The position numbers were made by a program, and so were the translations under genes. The notes beneath the pieces are model-generated. The model did no database searches. It had not been told where the DNA came from and saw only the letters and a list, made by a program, of their open reading frames with translations. DNA of 64,000 nucleotides, taken from assembly GCA_945910815.1 (NCBI GenBank), contig CAMDZD010000002.1, positions 116,212 through 180,211 of the forward strand. The letters run 5' to 3'. This stretch comes from an uncultured Clostridia bacterium (lineage in GTDB: Bacteria; Bacillota; Clostridia; Oscillospirales; Ruminococcaceae). Below are positions 55,427-62,637 of the stretch, one piece after another; within the stretch, counting starts at the first letter, position 1, and the number at the start of each line of letters is the position of its first letter.

Positions 55427-56422
55427 TATCATAATTATAAGCATACATGACGGAATCGGTGTCGGTGAACTGTAAATTCTGTAATCTATATCTGATACGC
55501 TTACAGTCTGATTTCTTAGCATAAACGGCATTATTATACGGCATACCATACCGCTTAAAACTGCACATGCAATCCTTATAAGAATAAAAGGAGCTATACT
55601 AAGCGATTTATTTATAACTGTTTTTATCTGAAGTATAACGCATACTCCCCCGAATGATACTGCTGAACATACAAAGGGCAGAAGTGTATAATTATTTCTT
55701 TCAAGCGTTCCGAGATTCGTAACTTCAAGCAGGCTTTCTGTCATGTTTTTTACTGTTATGAAATCCGTTCCGGAAATGCGTGAAATTATTTCTGAAATAA
55801 ATTCCGTAATTCCCGAACCGCTCAGAATACATGTAAATACCGAAAAGAACATTATCATCATGCAGATTTTAAAAATATTCCGTCCTCCCGATATTACCGA
55901 ATTAACGAGCATTTCGGAATTAAAATAAATATTCTGCTTTGATACTGTTCTTTTTTCCTTTTTCTCCGCAATAAGAATTACTGCAAGTACAAGAAGATTG
56001 ACTGATACTGTTGAAATGAAAATAATTATTCCGGCTGAACTTCCGTTGAATAAAATATCAGAAACACAGCCGAAAATAAATGATGTTCCTGCTCCGAAAC
56101 AGACGGAAATATACAGTTCCGCCTGTTTTTTTGTTATGTTTTTTCTTTCAAATTCTTCCGAAATCATTCCCGCACCCACCGGATAGCCTGCAAACATACT
56201 TAAAACAAATATTCTGACAATACTTCCCTGCCCCATTATTCCGCTTTTTATCAGTATTCCCGAAAATGTCATCATTGCAAAAAGTGACGGTATTATTATA
56301 TAAATACACCTTTCAAGAGCCTTTGAAACATATTCGCCTATGCAGTGTGTATTGAATATTATAAACAGTGTACAGTAAATGCATATCAGAAAAAGAAATA
56401 TATTTTTCAGAATTTTTTTCAT
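55376..56422 (-). CDS. ylbJ: YlbJ/SpoVV-family integral membrane protein
   Basis: A protein of about 348 residues with eight or more membrane helices of the nucleoside-recognition (Gate) type: IIPSLFAMMTFSGIL near 41, FAGYPVGAGMISEEF near 77, SVCFGAGTSFIFGCV near 105 match YlbJ, a sporulation protein proposed to move dipicolinate. I start at MKKIL (56422) behind GGTGA; earlier ATGs are possible. Convergent with the VanY-like gene and divergent from yqfC. Confidence 0.82.
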   Translation of the reverse strand: MKKILKNIFLFLICIYCTLFIIFNTHCIGEYVSKALERCIYIIIPSLFAMMTFSGILIKSGIMGQGSIVRIFVLSMFAGYPVGAGMISEEFERKNITKKQAELYISVCFGAGTSFIFGCVSDILFNGSSAGIIIFISTVSVNLLVLAVILIAEKKEKRTVSKQNIYFNSEMLVNSVISGGRNIFKICMMIMFFSVFTCILSGSGITEFISEIISRISGTDFITVKNMTESLLEVTNLGTLERNNYTLLPFVCSAVSFGGVCVILQIKTVINKSLSIAPFILIRIACAVLSGMVCRIIMPFMLRNQTVSVSDIDYRIYSSPTPIPSCMLIIMILILLWNFSGRRSSGTV

Positions 56423-56485
56423 ATTCATCACCATTAAAATCATATTATTAAACAGTAAAATTTATTCTGATTCGGAGTGATTTTT

Positions 56486-56716
56486 TTGACGGTGGATAAG
56501 TCATCAATACATATTACCGGAAATAATGAGATTTTTCTCGAAAACTGCCGGAGAATTGAGGAATACAACGAAGTTTTTATAAAAGTTAAAACGAAAAGGC
56601 TTTACATTGAAGTATGGGGAAACAACCTCAGAGCTTTCGATTTCAAAACCGATTCCCTTGTTATAAGAGGAAAAATATCACGAATAGAACTTATTGAAAA
56701 AGGTGAAAAATCTTGA
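56486..56716 (+). CDS. yqfC: YabP/YqfC-family sporulation protein
   Basis: A 76-residue small beta-rich protein: SSIHITGNNEIFLENCRRIEEYNEVFIKVKT and LVIRGKISRIELIEKGE are typical of YqfC. TTG at 56486 fits the GGAGTGA site better than the GTG at 56477, which lies in it. Its stop overlaps the TTG start of yqfD, the usual pair in endospore formers. Confidence 0.88.
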   Translation: MTVDKSSIHITGNNEIFLENCRRIEEYNEVFIKVKTKRLYIEVWGNNLRAFDFKTDSLVIRGKISRIELIEKGEKS

Positions 56717-57876
56717 AAAATCAGATTAAAGGCTGTATAAAGTTCAGCGCCAGCGGAAAAAATCTTTACAGATTTATAAATACTCTCCGTAACCAGAGAC
56801 TTAACTGTTCAAATCAGTACTGCAAAAATGATGTCTATTACGGAGAAGTATCTGTTAATGATTTTGAAACCGTCAGAGAGCTTGCTGAAAAATATGATAT
56901 GACGCTTGATTTCTACGAATATGAAACGGCGAGAAAAAAATTATACAGATACCGTCACCGCTACGGAATAATTATAGGAATGATTCTCACTTTTATTTCA
57001 GTTCTGTATTTTTCAAATACGGTTATGACTATCGAAATTATCGGCAATCAGAAAGTAAGTGACAATACAGTTATTTTGATGCTCGAAAATATGGGAGTTA
57101 AAAAGGGTACATTTATAGGAAACATTGATTTTTCATCATGCGAAAGAAAATTACGTATGAGAAATACTGATATATCGTGGGTTGGTATCCGTCACACCGG
57201 AAACCGCCTTGTCGTTGAAATGACTGAAATCGTTCCCGCTCCCGAAATAGAAAATAAAAAAATGCCATGCAATATAATTTCAACGCAAAATGCACAGATT
57301 ACTGCAATGTCAATATATAATGGTCAGATTATGCGTGGAGTTGGTGACTGCGTCCGAAAAGGTGATGTAATTGTCAGCGGAGTTGCAAGTGATAACAATG
57401 GACATATAAATTTAAGACATTCTTTCGGTACGGTTACGGCAATTTATGAGGATACAATTAATATACATCAGGATTTCTGCGAAACTGTATCCGAAAAAAC
57501 AGGCAAAACATACAAGGAAAAATATATCAATCTTTTCAACTTCAAAATTCCGCTGTTTACAGGAAAAAGTAATTTTTCTGATTATAATTCCGAAAAATTT
57601 TCCTCTCCGGTTTTTATTTTCGGGAAAAAGCTCCCTGTAAGCATTGATAAAAATATTCTTTCAGAAATAAAGCGTACTGAAAAAATATACACTCCGGACG
57701 AGGCAAGGGCAGTTATTGAGGAAAAAATCTTTATATATGAAAAAAATTTTCTTTCCGGTTCAAAAATTCTCGAATCAACTCTTGAGTATTCCCAGACGGA
57801 AACCGGTCTTGACTGCACTGTAAAGTATACTGTTGAGGGCGAAATTGGTATTCAAAAAGATATCTGGGCAAAATAA
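56713..57876 (+). CDS. yqfD: Sporulation protein YqfD
   Basis: A 387-residue membrane protein: a cytoplasmic N-terminal domain, one membrane helix near 89-106, and an extracytoplasmic POTRA-like domain (GNQKVSDNTVILMLENMGVKKGTF near 115) plus a C-terminal part. YqfD is needed for sporulation. Start TTG behind AGGTG. In many relatives phoH and ybeY follow; here the gene is followed by the terminator of an opposite-strand RNA. Confidence 0.92.
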   Translation: MKNQIKGCIKFSASGKNLYRFINTLRNQRLNCSNQYCKNDVYYGEVSVNDFETVRELAEKYDMTLDFYEYETARKKLYRYRHRYGIIIGMILTFISVLYFSNTVMTIEIIGNQKVSDNTVILMLENMGVKKGTFIGNIDFSSCERKLRMRNTDISWVGIRHTGNRLVVEMTEIVPAPEIENKKMPCNIISTQNAQITAMSIYNGQIMRGVGDCVRKGDVIVSGVASDNNGHINLRHSFGTVTAIYEDTINIHQDFCETVSEKTGKTYKEKYINLFNFKIPLFTGKSNFSDYNSEKFSSPVFIFGKKLPVSIDKNILSEIKRTEKIYTPDEARAVIEEKIFIYEKNFLSGSKILESTLEYSQTETGLDCTVKYTVEGEIGIQKDIWAK

Positions 57877-57900
57877 AAGGCAGAGCCTGCTGACTCTGCC
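57868..57900 (-). terminator. Terminator of the large minus-strand RNA
   Basis: GGCAGAG (57900-57894 on the minus strand) and CTCTGCC (57885-57879) form a 7-bp stem, then TTTTATTTT. The U-run lies on the minus strand only, so it serves a transcript coming from 58527, not yqfD. The hairpin abuts the yqfD stop. Confidence 0.8.
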
Positions 57901-58527
57901 GATTAAAGTGCGGTTATTAAATTTTAAAATACGTTCTCATTGGAATCATTCCCTGCAAATTATTCTTTAATGATGTAAACTCTTTTTTTCTGCATAAAAC
58001 CACTTTCTTTCAATGATTTCATAAAGCATTAAATTATTTCATTGGTTTCAGTCCTTATCATTAAAATATTTCAAAATAATTTGTACAGCTTTTTCGTGAC
58101 CTCCCAAAAAGCTCTTGTTAAAGTCTCATAGGAACCACCTGTTATAATTATTTTTCTCCAGCCTGCTATCTAAAGACTACGCATTATAGGCGTTGTCGGA
58201 ATTTCAGATAATCCTGTATCCAAAATGATATAAGCTGTAAGCAGAAACCGTATTAAATCAAAGCGTTCGCTGAATTATTGATTCATTCATTTTAAATATC
58301 TCATTCATAAGTCGGAATGTATACTAAATATACCAGCTTCCCATTAATTTAAAATCAAAACTCCAGCGAGTCCGCCGATTTCTGATACTGTTCAATAGTT
58401 TCTTCCACCGGACTCACACTCCTAACCGCTGATTTTGTTTCCATCAAAGATAAAATCTTAAACCTGACGAAAACCTGCTTTTCAGAACTTTCAGACTTCC
58501 TTAAGGTTGTCCTTTGTTCTTTCCTTG
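57872..58527 (-). ncRNA. Large structured non-coding RNA, about 650 nt (possible ROOL class)
   Basis: No intact ORF exists in this 850-base gap, but it has a perfect promoter at one end and a terminator at the other. The minus-strand transcript has many complementary arms: 58057-58065 with 57966-57974 (9 bp) enclosing 58044-58048/57997-58001 and 58039-58043/58012-58016; 58146-58154 with 58073-58081 (9 bp) enclosing 58106-58113/58087-58094 (8 bp); hairpins at 58175-58197, 58314-58341 and 58368-58415 (GAGTCCG/CGGACTC). Nested arms of this number are not expected from a decayed gene. Size and host fit the ROOL class of large RNAs; a match to ROOL cannot be tested here. Confidence 0.65.
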
Positions 58528-58532
58528 ATTAT

Positions 58533-58561
58533 ATAATATCACATCTCTTGTGAAATGTCAA
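58533..58561 (-). promoter_or_regulatory. Promoter of the large RNA with dyad in the spacer
   Basis: TTGACA (58561-58556), 17-base spacer and TATTAT (58538-58533) on the minus strand. The spacer carries TCACA-AGAGA-TGTGA, an inverted repeat that could bind a repressor. Confidence 0.8.
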
Positions 58562-58660
58562 TAGTTTTTCTGATATTCTTTGAATTATTTTGTATTTTCT
58601 TCGCATTGCACAAAGTTTTAAAGTTTTTTTGTAAAATCACACAAATATTTTAGTTTGCTC

Positions 58661-58689
58661 TTGATTTTATTTGAATAATGATGTATAAT
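58661..58689 (+). promoter_or_regulatory. Promoter of the DUF1292 gene
   Basis: TTGATT (58661-58666), 17-base spacer, TATAAT (58684-58689). Nothing else is seen in 58562-58728. Confidence 0.7.
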
Positions 58690-58728
58690 TATAAAATGTG
58701 AGCAATATTATATTTTTAGGAGTTAATT

Positions 58729-59052
58729 ATGTCTGAAATGAATGAATATACTCCCGAGCTTTATGAGCTTGAGGACGAATATGGTAATAAAAGAGATTTT
58801 GAAATGGTTGATGCAATGGAAGTGGACGGTCAGCAATATTTTGCTATGATTCCTTCTTATGACGGCGAAAGCGATATTGAAGCTATTCTTCAGGACGATG
58901 CCGGTCTTGTAATTCTTAAAACCGATGAACAGAACGGTGAGGAATTTCTCGTTTCTATCCTCGATGATGATGAGTATATAAGAATTTCAAAAATATTTAT
59001 GAAACGTCTTGACGAAAAATATGAAGAAGATGAGGACGAGGAAGAAGAATAA
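58729..59052 (+). CDS. DUF1292-family acidic protein
   Basis: A 107-residue protein of the DUF1292 (YrzB-like) family: ELEDEYGNKRDFEMVDAMEVDGQQYFAMIPS and FLVSILDDDEYIRISKIFMKRL are typical. It ends in a Glu/Asp run. Function unknown; family members often lie near Holliday-junction resolvase and alaS genes, but here it stands alone. Confidence 0.88.
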   Translation: MSEMNEYTPELYELEDEYGNKRDFEMVDAMEVDGQQYFAMIPSYDGESDIEAILQDDAGLVILKTDEQNGEEFLVSILDDDEYIRISKIFMKRLDEKYEEDEDEEEE

Positions 59053-59080
59053 TTTTTCTTAAAATTCCTCAATTTTCCTC

Positions 59081-59110
59081 TTGACTTTTTTATATCACCT
59101 GTGATATAAT
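59081..59110 (+). promoter_or_regulatory. Promoter of the 6S-like RNA with perfect palindrome
   Basis: TTGACT (59081-59086), 18-base spacer and TATAAT (59105-59110). The spacer and -10 region contain ATATCACCTGTGATAT, a perfect 16-bp palindrome, similar to the dyad in the promoter of the large RNA. Confidence 0.75.
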
Positions 59111-59116
59111 GTATTT

Positions 59117-59285
59117 AGAAAAGTTAATATTCTGCCTTGTTCGGGTAAATATAGTTATTCATAATCCAACACTTCTTATCAGGGAATTCGGCTCCGGTGC
59201 GGATTGCAGACCTCCCGCTTTTGCGGACGAAGGGAGCGTGAACCATTCGGGCGTTTACCCACCTGCTTTGTGCGGGTTTTTATGC
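59117..59285 (+). ncRNA. ssrS: Small structured RNA, 6S-like
   Basis: About 170 nt with its own promoter and a T-run end. The closing stem is GGGTAAA (59143-59149) with TTTACCC (59254-59260), and inner GC-rich arms include CTCCC (59212-59216) with GGGAG (59232-59236). A short CCTGC/GCGGG hairpin then TTTTT ends it. The size, long closing stem and solitary position fit 6S RNA, which binds sigma-A polymerase. The identification is tentative; the symbol applies only if it is 6S. Confidence 0.5.
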
Positions 59286-59306
59286 TCTATATGACGGCAA
59301 GGCGGT

Positions 59307-59648
59307 TTATTTTTTTTCCGTTTTTTCAAGAATTCTGTCATATATATAATACATCTTCTGAACATTGTTTTCAAGAAAATAATAATGCCTTATGTATGGT
59401 ACTATCAGGCATAATATTAATATCATAAGCGGTATGAGAGATATTTTATCAGTCAGCATAAATATTCCGAGACTCATAAAAAACATAAACGCAAAAAGCA
59501 TCGTTACAAGAAAATGTATAAGCCTTTCATGTTGCATAAACTGAATTTTGTCAAGATGTTCCCTTAAAATATTTTCAAGTTCGGACTGCTGACAGGTTTC
59601 AATTCTTTTTTCTATATATATAAGATACTCTGTGAGATACTTTCTCAT
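59307..59648 (-). CDS. Unknown small membrane protein
   Basis: A 113-residue protein with a helical N-terminal part (about 1-40, charged, Gln/Glu-rich) and two membrane helices (about 44-65 and 71-88), then a charged tail. No family recognised. GGAGG site present. It follows coaX after a terminator-type hairpin. Confidence 0.7.
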   Translation of the reverse strand: MRKYLTEYLIYIEKRIETCQQSELENILREHLDKIQFMQHERLIHFLVTMLFAFMFFMSLGIFMLTDKISLIPLMILILCLIVPYIRHYYFLENNVQKMYYIYDRILEKTEKK

Positions 59649-59665
59649 TTCATAAAACCTCCGTT

Positions 59666-59697
59666 AAAAATCCTCCTTTTCAAAGGAGGATTTTTTT
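59666..59697. terminator. Bidirectional terminator at the end of the second coaX
   Basis: TCCTCCTTT and AAAGGAGGA form a 9-bp stem with A and T runs on both sides. On the minus strand it overlaps the coaX stop codon at 59680. Confidence 0.85.
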
Positions 59698-60441
59698 GTT
59701 GTTATTGTAAATTATAATAAGTCCTTTAAGGACAAGCTCCTTGTCGGTAAGTATTTCGTGACGGCAGTAAGGAACTATAAAATCTGCAAGACTTCCCGTT
59801 GCGACAGCTGTTATTTTCTCCTGCATTTCGGATTCAATACGTTCAAGCATACCGTCTATGCATGAGGCTGTGCCGTAAATAAGACCGCTCTGCATACATT
59901 CAACAGTATTTCTCCCGATAAGCCTTTCCGGATTTTCAAGGCGGATTTTCGGGAGCGACGTATTGCTGACAAGCGAATCAAGTGCAATTCTGAATCCCGG
60001 CATAATCATTCCGCCTATAAATTCCCTTTCACTGTTCACAACTGCAATTGTTGTAGCCGTTCCCATATCTATCACTACTGCCGGCAAGGGATATTCTTCA
60101 ATCAACGCACGGGCAGATGAAAGCAGGTCACTGCCTATATTTGAGGACGGTTCAAGCGTTTTCAGATTTATTATTTTTGAATCCGCAACAAGCGGTTTTA
60201 TTCCGCATATCTTTTCAACGGCTTTGCAGAGAGTTTCCGTAATTGTCGGAACTACCGAAGATATTACCGCACCTTTTATCTTTCCGGTTTTGTGAATTTC
60301 AAGTACATTTTTCAGAAGTACAGCATATTCAAGAGATGTTGCAGTCTGATTTGTTGAAAGATGTTCGGTAAATTTTATTTCTTTTCCGTCACTGCACCCG
60401 ACAGTAATATTAGTATTTCCAATATCTATTGCAAGTATCAT
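59680..60441 (-). CDS. coaX: Type III pantothenate kinase paralogue (second copy)
   Basis: A 253-residue CoaX-family protein: DIGNTN at 6-11, IDMGTATTI near 123 and [13 protein letters not shown] near 181. The catalytic region reads SNIGSDLLSS where the first copy has IGTDRIVDA, so the Asp is kept but the following Arg is Leu. It overlaps no partner and begins three bases after hydA ends, hinting at co-transcription with rex-hydA. It may be a second active kinase or a regulator. Confidence 0.9.
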   Translation of the reverse strand: MILAIDIGNTNITVGCSDGKEIKFTEHLSTNQTATSLEYAVLLKNVLEIHKTGKIKGAVISSVVPTITETLCKAVEKICGIKPLVADSKIINLKTLEPSSNIGSDLLSSARALIEEYPLPAVVIDMGTATTIAVVNSEREFIGGMIMPGFRIALDSLVSNTSLPKIRLENPERLIGRNTVECMQSGLIYGTASCIDGMLERIESEMQEKITAVATGSLADFIVPYCRHEILTDKELVLKGLIIIYNNNKKILL

Positions 60442-60443
60442 TT

Positions 60444-61883
60444 TTATTTCTCCGGATTAAGAGCCTTTACTGCCTCGGTTATAGTTTTATCAAGAGCCTG
60501 TTTTCCGTACTTGTCAACATCAGCCTTGCTTTTAGCTCCGTGAGTGAGACAGCCTGCACCGCCTATACAGCCACCGTTGCATGCCATACCCTCTATAAAA
60601 TTACCGTCAAGAAGTTTTCTGTTACGGCTTGCCTTTAAGAGAGCTATTTTACATTCTTCTATTCCGTTACATGTTATGGGCTTGAATTTTATATCAAGCT
60701 CATGTTCCTTGACTGCCTGACAGATTGCATCTGATACTCCTCCGCTCCTTGCGAAAATTCTTCCGAAATATGATGCTCCGGAGAGGTCTTCTTCTTCAAG
60801 CTGTGTAATATCAATATCACGGCTGTCAAAAAGAGCCTGAAGTTCTTCAAAAGTTATTACGGAATCTATATATTTTTTAAGTTCCTCACTCTTGTATTCG
60901 GCTTTTTTTGCGGTACAGGGGCCTATGAAAATTATCTTTGAATCGGGATTGTTTTCCTTGATGTACTTTGAAATCTTTGCTGCGGGTGAAAGATTGCCTG
61001 ATATACATTCAACAAGATTAGGAAACTGTTTATGTATGTAGTCCACAAATGCCGGACAACATGAACTTGTCATGAAATCCTTTTCGGCAAGCTCCTTTGA
61101 TTCGTCATATGCAACCATATCAGCACCGAGAGCTGCCTCAACGATTTCAGAAAATCCGAGCTTTCTTATTCCGGCAATTACCTGACCGAGTTTCGCATAT
61201 GTAAACTGACTTGAAATTGCAGGTGCTACAACAGCATATACTTCTGAACTGCTTTTGAGAATATCAATCGTTTCAACTATATATGATTTGTCCATTATAG
61301 CTCCGAAAGGACACTGATATACGCAAGCTCCGCATGATATGCATTTTGAATAGTCTATGCAGGCGGTATAGTCATCGGTAATTGAAATCGCATCGACTTT
61401 GCATGCATTTTTGCATGGCCTTTTGTGGTCGCTTATGGCATTATAAGGGCATACCTTTGAACATGCTCCGCACTCAACGCATTTTGACTTGTCAATATGT
61501 GCAACATAGTTTTCATCAAAGGTAATCGCTCCCATACGGCAGACGTCCTCACATCTGTGAGCCATACAGCCACGGCATGCGTTAGTTACTTCATATCCGC
61601 CCATAGGACATTCATCACATGCAATTTTTATTACTTCGATAACATTCGGGAGTTCCTTTTTTCCTCCCATAGCAAGCTTTACACGCTTTGCAAGAACGGC
61701 ACGTTCCTTATAGACACAGCACCTCATAGTCGGCTTTGCACCGTGAGGAACGATTCTTTCGGGAATATCAAGAGCGTTTTCGGCAAGAGTACCGTTCCAC
61801 GCCTCCTTTGCGACTTCCTTAAGGACTTTATATTTGTGATACTGGATTTTGGTATCAAATTTTCTGATTTTTCCCTTTTCCAT
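60444..61883 (-). CDS. [FeFe] hydrogenase (group B-like, with ferredoxin domains)
   Basis: A 479-residue monomeric [FeFe] hydrogenase. N-terminal Cys-rich part with several 4Fe-4S sites (CDECPMGGYEVTNACRGC, CVECGACSKVCP, CISCGACVYQCP), then the H-cluster domain: L1 TSSCCPAFVDYI near 280, L2 FIGPCTAKKAE near 325, L3 EGMACNGGCIGGAG near 438. TSCCPAF and PCTAKK forms are group B traits. Found next to rex; HydF and HydG in the same window supply maturation. Physiological direction is unknown. Confidence 0.92.
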   Translation of the reverse strand: MEKGKIRKFDTKIQYHKYKVLKEVAKEAWNGTLAENALDIPERIVPHGAKPTMRCCVYKERAVLAKRVKLAMGGKKELPNVIEVIKIACDECPMGGYEVTNACRGCMAHRCEDVCRMGAITFDENYVAHIDKSKCVECGACSKVCPYNAISDHKRPCKNACKVDAISITDDYTACIDYSKCISCGACVYQCPFGAIMDKSYIVETIDILKSSSEVYAVVAPAISSQFTYAKLGQVIAGIRKLGFSEIVEAALGADMVAYDESKELAEKDFMTSSCCPAFVDYIHKQFPNLVECISGNLSPAAKISKYIKENNPDSKIIFIGPCTAKKAEYKSEELKKYIDSVITFEELQALFDSRDIDITQLEEEDLSGASYFGRIFARSGGVSDAICQAVKEHELDIKFKPITCNGIEECKIALLKASRNRKLLDGNFIEGMACNGGCIGGAGCLTHGAKSKADVDKYGKQALDKTITEAVKALNPEK

Positions 61884-61901
61884 TTCTCTACCACCTTTTA
61901 A

Positions 61902-62534
61902 TTAATTTTTATTTCTTGTTATATGATAGCAAAGCAATACAACCGAACTTGCAATATCAACGTTTTCAACCATAACATCAGGAGGTACTTTAAGATTTAC
62001 GGGTGCGAAATTGAGTATAGATTTCACACCTATTCCGACAAGCTTGTCGGCAATATTCTGAGCAGGTTCTGACGGAGAAGATATAATTCCGAATGTTATG
62101 GAATGATTTCTGCAATATGTTTCCATATCATCGACTGAAAGAATTTTTTTTCCGTGAATACACTGCCCCCAAAGTTTTTCGTTTATGTCAAAGGCAGCCG
62201 ATATTTCAAGGCCATATTTTTTAAATCCTTCATATGAAAGAAGTGCCTGCCCGAGATTTCCCGCACCGACAAGGACAGCATATTTCTGCTTATCATATCC
62301 GAGAAATTTTTTTATATCTTTTATAAGCTTTTCGGTTACATATCCCGTTTTCGGACGGCCTCCTGAAGATACTGCCGCAAGGTCTTTTCTTACCTGAACA
62401 TCATAGAATCCAAGAGCGTCGGCAATTGCTGTTGCAGAGATATTGGGATATTCTGTCAATGAAAGCGAGGTGAGAAAGCGAAGATACATAGGAAGCCGTT
62501 TTAACGTCTGCGGTGATACTGAATATATATCCAT
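61902..62534 (-). CDS. rex: Redox-sensing transcriptional repressor Rex
   Basis: A 210-residue NADH-sensing repressor. The N-terminal winged helix shows ISATAIADALGFYDVQVRKDLAAV near 32-55, followed by the Rossmann motif VGAGNLGQALL near 88, and a swapped C-terminal helix. It lies directly before hydA and probably controls the operon according to the NADH/NAD+ ratio. GAGGAGG site. Confidence 0.96.
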   Translation of the reverse strand: MDIYSVSPQTLKRLPMYLRFLTSLSLTEYPNISATAIADALGFYDVQVRKDLAAVSSGGRPKTGYVTEKLIKDIKKFLGYDKQKYAVLVGAGNLGQALLSYEGFKKYGLEISAAFDINEKLWGQCIHGKKILSVDDMETYCRNHSITFGIISSPSEPAQNIADKLVGIGVKSILNFAPVNLKVPPDVMVENVDIASSVVLLCYHITRNKN

Positions 62535-62555
62535 TGTTTCCTCCTCATTCTGTTT

Positions 62556-62586
62556 GTTATAATATTATGCCTTTTGTTAGTTAAAA
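62556..62586 (-). promoter_or_regulatory. Promoter of rex-hydA with possible Rex site
   Basis: TTAACT (62584-62579), 17-base spacer and TATAAC (62561-62556) on the minus strand. TTTTAACTAACAAAA overlaps the -35 box and resembles, but does not match well, the Rex consensus TTGTTAAnnnnTTAACAA. Confidence 0.4.
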
Positions 62587-62590
62587 TTAT

Positions 62591-62630
62591 CCCCCACCTT
62601 TGGCTTTTAAATTCCGCTTAGGGGTGGGGG
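62591..62630 (-). terminator. Probable terminator after the transporter gene
   Basis: CCCCCACC and GGTGGGGG form an 8-bp GC-rich stem with a long loop, followed on the minus strand by ATAATTTT. Confidence 0.6.
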
Positions 62631-62637
62631 CTGATTA

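Noticed and set aside
57900..58520. Decayed protein gene, because short stretches translate to protein-like text (such as IIITGGSYETL)
   Set aside because: Frames break every 20-60 codons, and the same stretches form perfect RNA arms between a promoter and terminator, so RNA is the better reading. The pseudogene view is not fully excluded.
59109..59428. Two overlapping plus-strand ORFs over the 6S-like RNA
   Set aside because: No ribosome sites; they run through the RNA stems and into the opposite-strand gene.
60444..61901. Several plus-strand ORFs opposite the hydrogenase gene
   Set aside because: The conserved hydrogenase on the minus strand explains them.
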